Below, one piece after another: positions 7,576-16,669 of a stretch of DNA of 64,000 bases. The notes below the pieces were generated by a model, which was given only the letters and a program-made list of their open reading frames with translations, had not been told where the DNA came from and did not search any database. A program made the position numbers and the translations under genes. Origin of the DNA: Mucilaginibacter hurinus (GTDB lineage: Bacteria > Bacteroidota > Bacteroidia > Sphingobacteriales > Sphingobacteriaceae); assembly GCF_003324525.1 (NCBI RefSeq), contig NZ_QGDC01000002.1, forward strand, positions 372,001-436,000, in the 5' to 3' direction. The first letter of the stretch is position 1. Each line of letters starts with the position of its first letter.

Positions 7576-8628
7576 CTAAACGGCAGTATTTGTAATTATC
7601 CGTACACTGTCAGCACCTATCATTACTCCGGATACATGGTGGCCAGATATCTCAGGCGCTTTCATACCTCTAAGCAAATCGCCGCTGCCGGTGAATATCC
7701 GTGCTTCATCCCACAAGCCGGCTTCAATAAATGTATTCAGTGTATAAACTCCGCCTTCAATAATAACAGATTGCACATCCTGCAGGTACAACTGGTACAA
7801 TATATACTGCGGTACAAAACGGTCAAAATCTTCCAGGGCAATGTATTTTATCTTACCGTCCACGTCTGTTCTATGGTCGTTAAATACAATCGTTTCTACC
7901 GATTGATCAAACACATGCAATTCCCGGCTTAATTCCAACCGCCGATCTATTACCACCCGCTTTGGCGAACGCCCCTTCCAAAACCGGGTGTTCAGCTGCG
8001 GGTTGTCAATTGCAACTGTATTCTTACCAACCAATATCGCGTCTTCCTCGGCGCGCCATTTGTGTACGAGTTTGCGCGCTTCGGTGCCGGTTATCCAGTA
8101 CTGGCATTTATCAGCCGGCGCAAAATAGCCGTCGCGCGTTTGCGCCCACTTTAAAATTATATACGGGCGGTGTTTTTGAACCTTAGTAAAAAAACGGCGG
8201 TTTAACCACTGACACTCGGCTTCCATTATGCCGGTAGTTACATCAATACCCGCTTCAAGCAGTTTTTCAATGCCCTTGCCATCTACCTGTGTAAATGGGT
8301 CGCGGCAGCCTATAACCACACGCGGTATGTGATGTTTAATGATGAGGTCGGCACATGGGGGTGTTTTTCCGTAATGCGCACATGGTTCGAGCGATACGTA
8401 AATTGTGGCCTGTGCCAGTAATTCGGCATAATTTAAGTAATTGGAAATTACCTGGTTAATGGCATTTACCTCCGCATGTGCTTCGCCATATCTTTGATGG
8501 TAACCCTCGCCTATTATTTTTCCGTCGTGTACAATAACAGCACCTACCATTGGGTTCGGGCTAACCGCGCCTGCCCCTAGTTCAGCAAGTTGCAAACAGC
8601 GTTGCATATATTTTTCATGCGTTGGCAT
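7576..8628 (-). CDS. ribD: Bifunctional riboflavin biosynthesis deaminase/reductase
   Basis: RibD performs the second and third steps of riboflavin synthesis: deamination of the pyrimidine intermediate and reduction of its ribosyl side chain. The deaminase half has the zinc motif HAEV (His51, Glu53) and PCAHYGKTPPC (Cys83, Cys92). The reductase half starts near residue 150 (RPYIILKWAQTRDG) and includes the NADPH-binding segment VIIEGGVYTL. The 350-residue length is typical. The gene is divergent from prmC, whose start is 33 bases away. No other rib genes are in the window and I see no FMN riboswitch upstream. Confidence 0.96.
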   Translation of the reverse strand: MPTHEKYMQRCLQLAELGAGAVSPNPMVGAVIVHDGKIIGEGYHQRYGEAHAEVNAINQVISNYLNYAELLAQATIYVSLEPCAHYGKTPPCADLIIKHHIPRVVIGCRDPFTQVDGKGIEKLLEAGIDVTTGIMEAECQWLNRRFFTKVQKHRPYIILKWAQTRDGYFAPADKCQYWITGTEARKLVHKWRAEEDAILVGKNTVAIDNPQLNTRFWKGRSPKRVVIDRRLELSRELHVFDQSVETIVFNDHRTDVDGKIKYIALEDFDRFVPQYILYQLYLQDVQSVIIEGGVYTLNTFIEAGLWDEARIFTGSGDLLRGMKAPEISGHHVSGVMIGADSVRIITNTAV

Positions 8629-8661
8629 GGTGCAAAAGTAGCTTTTATGTTACTTTGTTGC

Positions 8662-9567
8662 ATGGAAACTGTAAAGGATGTGTTCGATAATTTCAGGGAA
8701 GGGCTGGCAGGGCTGTATGAGGTAAAAGAGATTGAAGCTATTGCGCTTTCTGTATTAACAAACCTCACACAACAATCTAAAGCCTCCATCAAGGCATTTC
8801 CCGAAAATAAATTAGCGGTAGAGTTGTTAGCTCAACTGTATTCCATATTAACTGAATTGGAAACCGGCAAACCCTTGCAGTATATTTTAGGTGAGTCGGA
8901 GTTTTACGGTTTAAAGTTTGCAGTAAACCCGTCAGTATTAATACCACGACCGGAGACAGAGGAACTTGTGGAGTGGCTGTTAGGCTCAGTAAAATCACAA
9001 CAAGGCGTGTTCAACGCTGACAATACCCCTTATAATCATGCTCCGCGAATCCTCGACATAGGTACCGGCAGCGGCTGTATCGCTATCAGTTTAAAAAAAA
9101 ATCTGCCCCAGGCAACGGTGGTTGCAATTGATATATCACCCGAAGCACTGGTAACCGCCAAGCAAAATGCAGCAATAAATAGTGTAGAAGTTGACTTTGT
9201 GCAGGCGGACATATTGAACACTAAATCCGGACCTGGAACCGATTTAATTGCCGGCACAAAATATCACGTAATAGTAAGCAACCCGCCATACGTTACACCA
9301 GCCGATAAGCGGCAGATGCACATAAATGTAACAGAGTTTGAACCCCACGCTGCCTTGTTTGTACCCGAGAACGATCCGCTGCTGTTTTACAAAGCTATAG
9401 CTGATTTTGCCATAAAGGGCCTTAACGAAAACGGCTTGTTGTTTTTTGAAATTAACGAAAGTTATGGTAAAGAAACAGTAGATATGTTACATGATAAATT
9501 ATTTAAAAACATTGAGTTAAGAAACGACATGAGTGGCAGACCCAGGATGGTGAAGGCGAATGTATAA
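8662..9567 (+). CDS. prmC: Peptide chain release factor N5-glutamine methyltransferase
   Basis: PrmC methylates the Gln of the GGQ motif in release factors RF1 and RF2. The protein of about 301 residues has an N-terminal helical domain with the PLQYILGESEFYGL segment, then a SAM-binding Rossmann domain with ILDIGTGSGCIAISL, and the catalytic NPPYV motif. The frame extends upstream to 8590, but that would overlap the ribD coding start; the ATG at 8662 gives the expected N-terminus and clears ribD. It converges with xerD. Confidence 0.95.
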   Translation: METVKDVFDNFREGLAGLYEVKEIEAIALSVLTNLTQQSKASIKAFPENKLAVELLAQLYSILTELETGKPLQYILGESEFYGLKFAVNPSVLIPRPETEELVEWLLGSVKSQQGVFNADNTPYNHAPRILDIGTGSGCIAISLKKNLPQATVVAIDISPEALVTAKQNAAINSVEVDFVQADILNTKSGPGTDLIAGTKYHVIVSNPPYVTPADKRQMHINVTEFEPHAALFVPENDPLLFYKAIADFAIKGLNENGLLFFEINESYGKETVDMLHDKLFKNIELRNDMSGRPRMVKANV

Positions 9568-9676
9568 AACAGATTACTCCATTTAGATTAGCAAAATGTC
9601 TGCGATGAACATCACCTAATTTTTCAAGTGTAGAAAAGTCAATTTTGGAAACGCCCCGGTGTTAGAAATTCCGATA

Positions 9677-10570
9677 CTAGTTCCTTGGATGAAACTGTAT
9701 AATAGTACTTTTTAAATATTCCCTGTCTAAATGCGTATATATCTCGGTAGTAGTAATGCTTTCGTGCCCCAGCATTTCCTGCACGGCACGCAAGTCTGCG
9801 CCACCTTCTACCAGGTGCGTAGCAAATGAGTGCCTGAAAGTGTGTGGGCTGATGGTCTTTTTTACACCGGCTAACGCCGCCAGTTCTTTTATTATCATAA
9901 ATATATAAACCCGGCTTAGCCTGCTTCCGCGGCGGTTTAGAAATACCAGGTCTTCCTCCCCTTTCTTTACCGGAACGTGCACCCGCACTTCATTTATCCA
10001 TAACTGTAATGCCTTAACGGCTGCACCACCGATAGGCACCAACCGCTCTTTACTGCCTTTTCCGGTAACTTTTATAAATTCAATATCTAGGTATAAGTTT
10101 GAAAGCTTTAATTCGGTTAACTCCGACACCCGCAGGCCGCAGCCATACAACACCTCTAAAATAGCTTTATTACGCGTTCCTTCCGGTTTAGAAAGATCGA
10201 TGGCCGCAATAATGCGATTGATATCATCGTAACCCAATGTATCGGGCAACTTTCGTGCAATTTTAGGCGACTCCAGCAATTCTGAAGGATCAACCTTAAT
10301 CACATCATCCATCAACAGGTATTTGTAAAAAGCTTTAATGCCGGATAAAATACGAGCCTGTGAGGATGGTATCATCCCCAGTTCATTTACCCAGTTAATA
10401 AACCGGCGCAGATCGGCGAGTGTAATTGTTTCAGGTTTCAAATCAGTATCGCCGGCAAACTGCGCCAGCTTTTCGATATCGCGGCTGTAAGCTTCGATAG
10501 AGTTGGGCGCCAGCGAACGCTCAAGCTTTAAGTAACTCTGAAAACCTTTTATTGCCGATTGCCAGTTCAA
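9677..10570 (-). CDS. xerD: Site-specific tyrosine recombinase XerC/XerD type
   Basis: A 297-residue recombinase. The N-terminal SAM-like core-binding domain is at about 1-90, and the catalytic domain carries the full pentad: Arg147 (CGLRVSEL), Lys171 (GKGSKE), His243 and Arg246 (HTFRHSF), His269 (LGHES) and nucleophile Tyr278 (IYTH). This set and length fit the housekeeping XerD that resolves chromosome dimers with XerC and FtsK, rather than a phage integrase; no att-like repeats flank it. The start codon is TTG, the only start giving the conserved N-terminus. Its start overlaps the upstream region of divergent aroQ. Confidence 0.9.
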   Translation of the reverse strand: MNWQSAIKGFQSYLKLERSLAPNSIEAYSRDIEKLAQFAGDTDLKPETITLADLRRFINWVNELGMIPSSQARILSGIKAFYKYLLMDDVIKVDPSELLESPKIARKLPDTLGYDDINRIIAAIDLSKPEGTRNKAILEVLYGCGLRVSELTELKLSNLYLDIEFIKVTGKGSKERLVPIGGAAVKALQLWINEVRVHVPVKKGEEDLVFLNRRGSRLSRVYIFMIIKELAALAGVKKTISPHTFRHSFATHLVEGGADLRAVQEMLGHESITTTEIYTHLDREYLKSTIIQFHPRN

Positions 10571-10611
10571 TGGAATTTTACTTTTATTATTTTATAACTA
10601 AGTTTGAGCTA

Positions 10612-11031
10612 ATGAATATACAAATAATCAACGGCCCTAATTTAAACCTGCTTGGCGTGCGCGAACCATCTGTTTACGGCGACACTACTTTTGAGGCCTA
10701 CCTTGAACAGTTACGTACCCGCTATGCAAACATCACTATAAATTACTACCAAAGTAATGTTGAGGGCGAAATTATTAATAAACTTCACGAGGTGGGATTC
10801 AGCTACGATGGTGTTCTATTAAACGCCGGCGCTTATACCCATACATCAGTAGCTATTGCTGATGCCATTGCGGCCATTAACACCCCGGTGATTGAAGTGC
10901 ATATATCAAACGTATACAAACGCGAGGAGTTCAGGCACCATTCGCATTTATCAAAAAACTGCAAGGGTATAATTGTCGGCTTCGGCATGGATGGTTACAG
11001 GTTGGGCATTGAAAGTCTGCTTGATAAATAG
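10612..11031 (+). CDS. aroQ: Type II 3-dehydroquinate dehydratase
   Basis: AroQ converts 3-dehydroquinate to 3-dehydroshikimate in the shikimate pathway; the type II enzyme is a dodecamer of small subunits. The 139-residue protein shows INGPNLNLLGVREPSVYG with catalytic Tyr22, the NAGAYTHTS loop, and VIEVHISNVYKREEFRHHS with the active-site His and Arg. The in-frame extension to 10552 runs into the xerD start and is not family-like, so the ATG at 10612 is chosen. It converges with the molybdenum cofactor operon. Confidence 0.96.
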   Translation: MNIQIINGPNLNLLGVREPSVYGDTTFEAYLEQLRTRYANITINYYQSNVEGEIINKLHEVGFSYDGVLLNAGAYTHTSVAIADAIAAINTPVIEVHISNVYKREEFRHHSHLSKNCKGIIVGFGMDGYRLGIESLLDK

Positions 11032-11076
11032 TTACCCGGCCAGACCAGGATATATGTATCCCTAACACGCTGAGCG

Positions 11077-11496
11077 TTATGGATGCGCCGCCACCCATAC
11101 TTCGCCATCTTCAAAAACTTCCTTCTTCCAGATGGGTACAGTTTGTTTAAGGGTATCAATAATATAGCGGCATGCCTCGAAAGCAGCATCACGATGTGCT
11201 GCCGAAACTGCTATTATTACCGGCACCTCACCTACCTGTAAAACACCCGTACGGTGATGCACCAATACCCTTTGCACGGGCCATTTTGCAAAAGCCTGTT
11301 GTACTATCTTTTCGAGTTCCTTTTTAGCCATTGCATGGTAAGCTTCAAACTCCAGCCGCACAACCTGCTTACCTTTGGTGGCATTGCGTACAGTGCCTAT
11401 AAATAAATCTATCCCCCCGCAGTCGGGCGACATTACCCAGTTGATACAAAAGCTTATATCAAGCGTGTCTTCGAGCAATTTAATATCCGCTACCAT
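11077..11496 (-). CDS. moaE: Molybdopterin synthase catalytic subunit
   Basis: MoaE forms the large subunit of molybdopterin synthase, transferring sulfur from thiocarboxylated MoaD to precursor Z (cPMP). The 139-residue protein has the conserved GTVRN segment, HRTGVLQVGEVPVIIAVSA, and PIWKKE with the catalytic lysine. It is the last gene of the six-gene cofactor operon on this strand, 40 bases after moeB. No moaD was found in the operon, so its partner must be encoded elsewhere. Confidence 0.95.
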   Translation of the reverse strand: MVADIKLLEDTLDISFCINWVMSPDCGGIDLFIGTVRNATKGKQVVRLEFEAYHAMAKKELEKIVQQAFAKWPVQRVLVHHRTGVLQVGEVPVIIAVSAAHRDAAFEACRYIIDTLKQTVPIWKKEVFEDGEVWVAAHP

Positions 11497-11536
11497 TACA
11501 TGAATAATTTTACCGCAACTTCAAAAACAACTAATA

Positions 11537-12595
11537 CTAAGCGTTCATATCAAGCCATTCCTTCATACCACCTTCCAGCGAATACAATTCCGCATCAGGC
11601 ATCTTACGTTTCACCAGCTCTACCGCATCCCCGCTCCTTTTGCCTGAAGCGCAGTAGAAAACAGTTTTAGCGTCCGGATTAATCTGATGCAGATTTTCCG
11701 CCAATTCATGGAGCGGTATGTGCTTGCCGCCAATGTCAAATGCATTACGCTCTTCAGCTGTACGCACATCAATCAAATCAATTTCGTTATTTATTAATGC
11801 CGCTTTTAACGCGCCGGCTGTCATAACAGGTGTAGCACATGTGCCTTGCAAAGCTGTTATTGCTGTTGTGGTAACCGTGCCTGTTTTTATAACGCGGCTT
11901 TGCATAACCAAGGCGTCAAACAACAGCACTTTACCTTTAAGCAACTCGCCAGTGTTGGTAATATACTTGAGCACCTCATTCGCTTGCAAACAACCTATAA
12001 CGCCTGCCAGGGTGGGTATTACGCCTCCCTCGGTACAATTGGGTATCTGTGCCGCGTTAACCCGCGGATAAAGGTCGCGGTAGTTGGGTGAGCGCGAGCC
12101 ATCACTGTTTTCAACATTCCACACTGCTACCTGTCCCTCAAATTGGTATATGGCGCCATATACCAAAGGTTTTCCGCTCAAAACACATGCGTCATTAAGC
12201 AGGTAACGTGTACCAAAGTTGTCTGTACAATCCACCACAATGTCGTATTGTTCAATAATGTCCAGCGCGTTTTCATCCGTTATTCGTGCATATGGCATAA
12301 GCAGCACCGCAGGATTTTGCTTATGCAGATGCTCGCAGGCAACTTTTGCTTTATTTTCTCCAATATCAGCAGGCCCAAACAATATCTGCCTGTGCAAATT
12401 ACCAACCGTAACATTATCAAAATCAGCCAGCCCGATTGTACCTACGCCCGCGGCTGTTAAATACTGCGCTACCGGGCATCCTAATCCACCCACACCTACA
12501 ATAAGTACTTTAGCATGCTTTAACAGCAACTGCGCGCCTTCACCAAAACCCGGGAGCGCCATCTGGCAGGTATATCTCAACAGATCGGCATTCAT
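11537..12595 (-). CDS. moeB: MoeB-type adenylyltransferase fused to a rhodanese domain
   Basis: The N-terminal E1-like domain (about 1-240) has the nucleotide motif GVGGLGCPVAQYL, the DNFGTRYLLND segment and GVIGCLQANEV. It adenylates the C-terminal glycine of MoaD, and possibly of ThiS. The C-terminal rhodanese domain (about 255-352) contains DVRTAEER and the active-site loop FYCASGKRSGDA, whose Cys could supply persulfide sulfur. This fusion resembles eukaryotic MOCS3. The start is 3 bases after the mobA stop, confirming an operon. Cys residues for a full zinc site are not all evident to me. Confidence 0.93.
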   Translation of the reverse strand: MNADLLRYTCQMALPGFGEGAQLLLKHAKVLIVGVGGLGCPVAQYLTAAGVGTIGLADFDNVTVGNLHRQILFGPADIGENKAKVACEHLHKQNPAVLLMPYARITDENALDIIEQYDIVVDCTDNFGTRYLLNDACVLSGKPLVYGAIYQFEGQVAVWNVENSDGSRSPNYRDLYPRVNAAQIPNCTEGGVIPTLAGVIGCLQANEVLKYITNTGELLKGKVLLFDALVMQSRVIKTGTVTTTAITALQGTCATPVMTAGALKAALINNEIDLIDVRTAEERNAFDIGGKHIPLHELAENLHQINPDAKTVFYCASGKRSGDAVELVKRKMPDAELYSLEGGMKEWLDMNA

Positions 12596-12598
12596 TGG

Positions 12599-13762
12599 TC
12601 AGTAACTATCTTTTTGTTGAACAATACGCTTAACCCGCTCCAGTTCCTCCGGTGTATTAACATTGGTTAATGTATTGGGGTCAGGAGTATTTAACAGAAT
12701 AACATCACTATTTATAAGCACCTTTCGCGGACACGAATAGCCCTGGGCCAGGTAAGCCAATAACACAGGATAGCTTTTTGGCTCCCATATGGTTATCAGC
12801 GGTTCGGGAAAATCATCAACAGCGCTGTTAAACGCTGTAGCTATGGATGCCGCGTTGCGGTGCCGCACAAGGTATGCCAATGTGTCCTTATCTAACAAAG
12901 GCAGGTCGGTGGCTACTACCAGCCAGGCACTATCCGGTTGTTCCCTGAAAGCTGATAGTATAGCGCCCGTAGGCCCCAAGTCGACAAAGGTATCTTCGAG
13001 CGTAGCGTACTCGCTTTTTATTTCGTCTTTTTGCACTGATCGGCATGATATAAAAACCTCATCACAAAAAGGTTTTAATAGTTCAGCCAGGTGGTAACGC
13101 TGTTCCCTTCCGTGCCAGTGTACTGTACCTTTATCGTAACCCATGCGCACACTTTTACCACCGGCCAATACCAGGCCATTAAGTTTCGGCTTAGCTTGTT
13201 GTAATTTCTCCCTAAAAAAATTCTGTATTGCCTCTGCATCATCCATACGACAAACTGGCACCGCTGCTATCCCGGGAATACCTTCAAGCAAAAAATCAAA
13301 CACTTCTGTAGTACTCTCCGATAGTAAAATCAGTTCTACATTAGTGAGTTGTTTTACCCGCTTTTGCAGCGAAGCTCTTTTATTTTCATCTACTATTACC
13401 ACTTGAGCCTTGGCCAACTGATGGTTGCCATTCACTAACACGATATCTGCTTCGGCAAATTGCTGCCTTAAGTCAAAGGGGCTGAGTTCGCGGGTATAAT
13501 TAAATTGCCGGTAATTAACCTGATCAGTGTATTCAAGGCTTGCACCGCCGGCCAAACGCCCGGGTAGCAACGTGATATCGTCATTATGTGAAGTATCGGC
13601 GTACGCGCATCTGTAAACCGGTGAAAGATATCTTATAATATCATCTGCCAGCAATTTAATAACGGTGCAATGCGAACCAACTATAGACCATTCGTTACGG
13701 CCAAAACTGCCCATTGCCGGCCGTGCGATAGCCGCATGTTTTTTATGTTCTTTTGAAATCAC
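12599..13762 (-). CDS. mobA: Molybdenum cofactor nucleotidyltransferase (MobA-like) with MobB-like N-terminal domain
   Basis: The C-terminal half (about 190-387) is a MobA-type nucleotidyltransferase: LNGLVLAGGKSVRMGYDKG binds the nucleotide, and VVATDLPLLD is the metal-binding segment. It should attach GMP (or CMP) to molybdopterin. The N-terminal half (FGRNEWSIVG, EYTDQVNYRQFNY) resembles MobB-like domains fused to MobA in Bacteroidota but shows no P-loop. The start is uncertain: GTG at 13762 follows a GGGGG stretch and keeps the conserved KEHKKHAAIARP segment; TTG at 13786 and ATG at 13711 are alternatives. It overlaps moaC by 20 bases with the GTG start. Confidence 0.85.
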   Translation of the reverse strand: MISKEHKKHAAIARPAMGSFGRNEWSIVGSHCTVIKLLADDIIRYLSPVYRCAYADTSHNDDITLLPGRLAGGASLEYTDQVNYRQFNYTRELSPFDLRQQFAEADIVLVNGNHQLAKAQVVIVDENKRASLQKRVKQLTNVELILLSESTTEVFDFLLEGIPGIAAVPVCRMDDAEAIQNFFREKLQQAKPKLNGLVLAGGKSVRMGYDKGTVHWHGREQRYHLAELLKPFCDEVFISCRSVQKDEIKSEYATLEDTFVDLGPTGAILSAFREQPDSAWLVVATDLPLLDKDTLAYLVRHRNAASIATAFNSAVDDFPEPLITIWEPKSYPVLLAYLAQGYSCPRKVLINSDVILLNTPDPNTLTNVNTPEELERVKRIVQQKDSY

Positions 13763-14213
13763 GTTTACCCCCGGTTTTTTCAACAAGTCGAGTTTCTTTT
13801 ATAACGATATCATGACTCATCGCCTTGCACATATCATATACGGTGAGCGCCGCTATGGATGCACCGACGAGGGCCTCCATTTCTACGCCTGTTTTGGCTG
13901 TAATAGTAGCGGTGCATTCAATAACCATCTCCTGCTGATCGTTAATTTTTATAGCGATAGTGCAATTATCAAGCCCTAAAGGATGGCAAAGCGGTATTAG
14001 TTCGCCGGTTTTTTTCGCAGCCATAATGCCTGCTATAATGGCGGTTTGAAATACGGGCCCCTTTTTAGTTTGCAGGTCGGCGCCTGTCAACAGCCGCATC
14101 ACTTCGTCAGGCAGGCTTACAATACTGCGCGCCACGGCGGTGCGGCGCGAAACTTGCTTTTCGCCCACATCAACCATGGTTGGGTTTCCTTTATCATCTA
14201 TATGGCTTAACAT
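13743..14213 (-). CDS. moaC: Cyclic pyranopterin monophosphate synthase
   Basis: MoaC converts the MoaA product into cyclic pyranopterin monophosphate. The 156-residue protein contains the conserved KKTGELIPLCHPL, GVEMEALVGASIAALTVYDM and KAMSHDIVIKETRL segments, which carry the active-site His, Glu, Asp and Lys. Length and start are typical. It lies between moeA (140-base gap) and mobA (overlap). The 140-base gap is too short for a moaD gene. Confidence 0.96.
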   Translation of the reverse strand: MLSHIDDKGNPTMVDVGEKQVSRRTAVARSIVSLPDEVMRLLTGADLQTKKGPVFQTAIIAGIMAAKKTGELIPLCHPLGLDNCTIAIKINDQQEMVIECTATITAKTGVEMEALVGASIAALTVYDMCKAMSHDIVIKETRLVEKTGGKRDFKRT

Positions 14214-14353
14214 ATTATTTTAGGTTATGCTGTTAAAAGATTTTACTGAAAATTTTTATTGATTAGAAGCATGATCTGACTCAAATTAAATAAGTTATGT
14301 AATAATCTATGTGTTTTATGATTGTCAAAACCTTTAAAGGATATTCCTTGGAA

Positions 14354-15565
14354 TCAAGTACTATATATCGGTGATATCAAATGTATTTTATAAACCTCCC
14401 CCTTTTTAAACTCATTCTTATCTGCCGGCAACTCCATAAAGGCGTTAACATCTGCCAAGTTAGCAAAATCGCCGGAGCCATTGCCCGCAACCGGGATTGC
14501 CACCAGTTGTGCCCGGGTATTCACCTCTAATTTAACTTGTAAAAAATAGTTTAACGCCGGATTAAAAGTAAGATCATTATCCAGTACAGCATACAAGGCC
14601 TCACCCCCGGGCATACCCAAGGTAGCCCGTAGCCAGGGTAAAAAATAACGGTGTGTGCATAAAAATACCGCCACCGGGTTACCGGGAAATGCAAATACCG
14701 GAATCCCCTGTTCGCTACGGCCAAACCAAAAAGGTTTTCCGGGCCGCTGTGATACTTTATGAAAAAGTTTTTCTACCTGCAATTCCTCAAGCACTTTTGG
14801 CAGGTAGTCGAATTTACCTGCGGATACGCCGCCGCTTAATATAATACCGTCGTAATGATAAAGCGCATCCTGCAGTTTGTCTTTCATTTTATCCGGATCA
14901 TCCGGTAAATGCAGCATACCGCACGTTACACCGTGCTGCCGCAAAATAGCCTGTATGGTATAGCTATTGGATTGCCGTACCTGGAACGGCGCCGGCACCG
15001 CATTAACCGGAACCAACTCGTCGCCCGTAGAAACGATAGCAATGCGGGGGACTTTTTTTACGCGAACTTCCGTTTCGCCAACAGAGGCAATCAAACTTAC
15101 CAACGCAGGCGTAATCATCTGCCCCGGTACAGCCAATATATCGCCTTGTTTCCTGTCGCTGCCCTGCAAATGTACATTTTGCCCGTACTTTACCTTAACT
15201 GCCTGCAGCGTGGCTATGCCATTTTTTATTATAAGATCCTCATATCGTATAACCGTATCTGCAGTTATTGGCAAAGACGCGCCTGTCATTATCTCAACAC
15301 ATTCATCCGGCTGTTCAATATTTACAGGCATGTCTCCTGCAGCTTGGGTTGCTCTTACTGTAAAGGTGCTTATGCCCCTTTCAATAGCCTCGTACCGGAT
15401 GGCTATGCCATCCATTGTTACACGGTTATAAGGCGGGAAATCGCGGTCGGCCTTGATGTTTTCAAACAATACGCGGCCTGCGGCTTCGTCAAACATCACT
15501 ATTTCTGCGCCGTAATCTCCGGCGTTAGCCAGTATTATTTTTTCAGCTTCTTCAACTGTTATCAT
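14354..15565 (-). CDS. moeA: Molybdopterin molybdenumtransferase
   Basis: MoeA inserts molybdate into adenylylated molybdopterin. The protein of about 403 residues has the MoeA domain I motif PPYNRVTMDGIAIR, the MTGASLPITADTVIRYED segment, the MoCF-binding domain with IVSTGDEL and ILSGGVSAGKFDYL, and PGKPFWFGR plus FAFPGNPVAVF. The frame extends to 15673 but that part overlaps the moaA 3' end; the ATG at 15565 begins MITVEEAEKII and lies 10 bases after the moaA stop, so it is the likely start. Confidence 0.95.
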   Translation of the reverse strand: MITVEEAEKIILANAGDYGAEIVMFDEAAGRVLFENIKADRDFPPYNRVTMDGIAIRYEAIERGISTFTVRATQAAGDMPVNIEQPDECVEIMTGASLPITADTVIRYEDLIIKNGIATLQAVKVKYGQNVHLQGSDRKQGDILAVPGQMITPALVSLIASVGETEVRVKKVPRIAIVSTGDELVPVNAVPAPFQVRQSNSYTIQAILRQHGVTCGMLHLPDDPDKMKDKLQDALYHYDGIILSGGVSAGKFDYLPKVLEELQVEKLFHKVSQRPGKPFWFGRSEQGIPVFAFPGNPVAVFLCTHRYFLPWLRATLGMPGGEALYAVLDNDLTFNPALNYFLQVKLEVNTRAQLVAIPVAGNGSGDFANLADVNAFMELPADKNEFKKGEVYKIHLISPIYST

Positions 15566-15575
15566 AAGTAATTGA

Positions 15576-16565
15576 TTAACCGCCGATAGCGGCCATTGAT
15601 TCGTGAATACCCCGGGTAAGCGTTCGCGCCCTTTCGGCCTCCCAACCGTCCCGCGCACGCTTATTAACCGCATCCAGTAATAGTTGCTTTATCTGCTCAT
15701 TATTAAGGCCGGCGCGCAACTTATCCTTAATATTCAGCACGCCATCGTCATACAGGCAATTCTTTAATTCGCCCTGCGGCGTAATTCTAAGGCGGTTACA
15801 GGTGCCGCAAAATGTACGGGAGTAAGCGGCAATAACACCCACATTGCCCTTGTGCCCAAGCACATGATAATTAGCAGAAGTAGAATACGCAGGGTCCTGT
15901 ATTTTTCGTAGTAAAGGAAATGCTTCCCTTATTTCATGCAAAATACGCAGGTGATTCCACTCCAGGCCCTTATACGTATGGTCATCGCCGTTAAAAGGCA
16001 TTTCTTCAATAAAACGTACACTTACCGGAAGTTCCCTGGTTAGTTGAACCAGCGGTATAATATCCTGGGTGTTTTGCCCATCCATCACCACGGCGTTTAT
16101 CTTTACGTCTATATCATGCTCCAGCAGTTCATCCAATGTATGCATCACCTTAGCAAATTCATTACGACGGGTTATAGCGAAAAAACGATTGCTATCAAGC
16201 GTGTCCAGGCTCAGGTTTACCGACTTAATGCCTATTTGCTTTAATTTGGGCACCAGGGGCGCAGTTAACACGCCATTAGTAGTAATGCTTAACTCATCTA
16301 AGCCATCCAGCCTTGATAGGGCTGTCAAAAACCGCAACATATCACGGCGAACAAACGGCTCGCCGCCGGTTATGCGAATCTTTTGCACGCCCATGCTTAC
16401 CAATAAAGTACAGGTGCGCAGCATTTCTTCATAACTCATCAACTCCTTGCGCTCAAGCCAATCCAGGCCATGCTCGGGCATGCAATAAAAACAGCGCAGG
16501 TTGCACCTGTCTGTAACCGCGAGGCGCAGGTAATTGATAGTACGGCCATGATTGTCTGTAAGCAA
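15576..16565 (-). CDS. moaA: GTP 3',8-cyclase
   Basis: MoaA is the radical SAM enzyme that starts molybdenum cofactor synthesis by cyclising GTP. The N-terminal cluster motif CNLRCFYC gives Cys21, Cys25 and Cys28; the C-terminal substrate cluster uses Cys253, Cys256 and Cys270 (FCGTCNRLRITPQGELKNC). The protein ends in Gly-Gly, as required for activity in characterised MoaA. The start is TTG, chosen because the residues from MLTDNHGRTINYLRLAVTDR match the family N-terminus and no in-frame ATG lies upstream. It is the first gene of the cofactor operon. Confidence 0.96.
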   Translation of the reverse strand: MLTDNHGRTINYLRLAVTDRCNLRCFYCMPEHGLDWLERKELMSYEEMLRTCTLLVSMGVQKIRITGGEPFVRRDMLRFLTALSRLDGLDELSITTNGVLTAPLVPKLKQIGIKSVNLSLDTLDSNRFFAITRRNEFAKVMHTLDELLEHDIDVKINAVVMDGQNTQDIIPLVQLTRELPVSVRFIEEMPFNGDDHTYKGLEWNHLRILHEIREAFPLLRKIQDPAYSTSANYHVLGHKGNVGVIAAYSRTFCGTCNRLRITPQGELKNCLYDDGVLNIKDKLRAGLNNEQIKQLLLDAVNKRARDGWEAERARTLTRGIHESMAAIGG

Positions 16566-16669
16566 CGGTTTTCTATTTGTGAAAACAAAAATATGAATTT
16601 TAAAAGCCGCTAAATGTCACAAAAGTGTGCAGTACATTATTTACACCGGAGCCGAACGACCGGAAGAAA

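Noticed and set aside
8590-8661. N-terminal extension of prmC
   Set aside because: It overlaps the ribD coding start and does not look like the PrmC N-terminus.
9568-9676. Possible att site near xerD
   Set aside because: No repeated core sequence or adjacent tRNA; the gene matches housekeeping XerD.
14214-14353. Possible moaD between moaC and moeA
   Set aside because: The gap is 140 bases, too short for a MoaD gene, and shows no suitable frame.
15566-15673. N-terminal extension of moeA
   Set aside because: It lies inside the moaA coding sequence and is not family-like; the ATG at 15565 is better.
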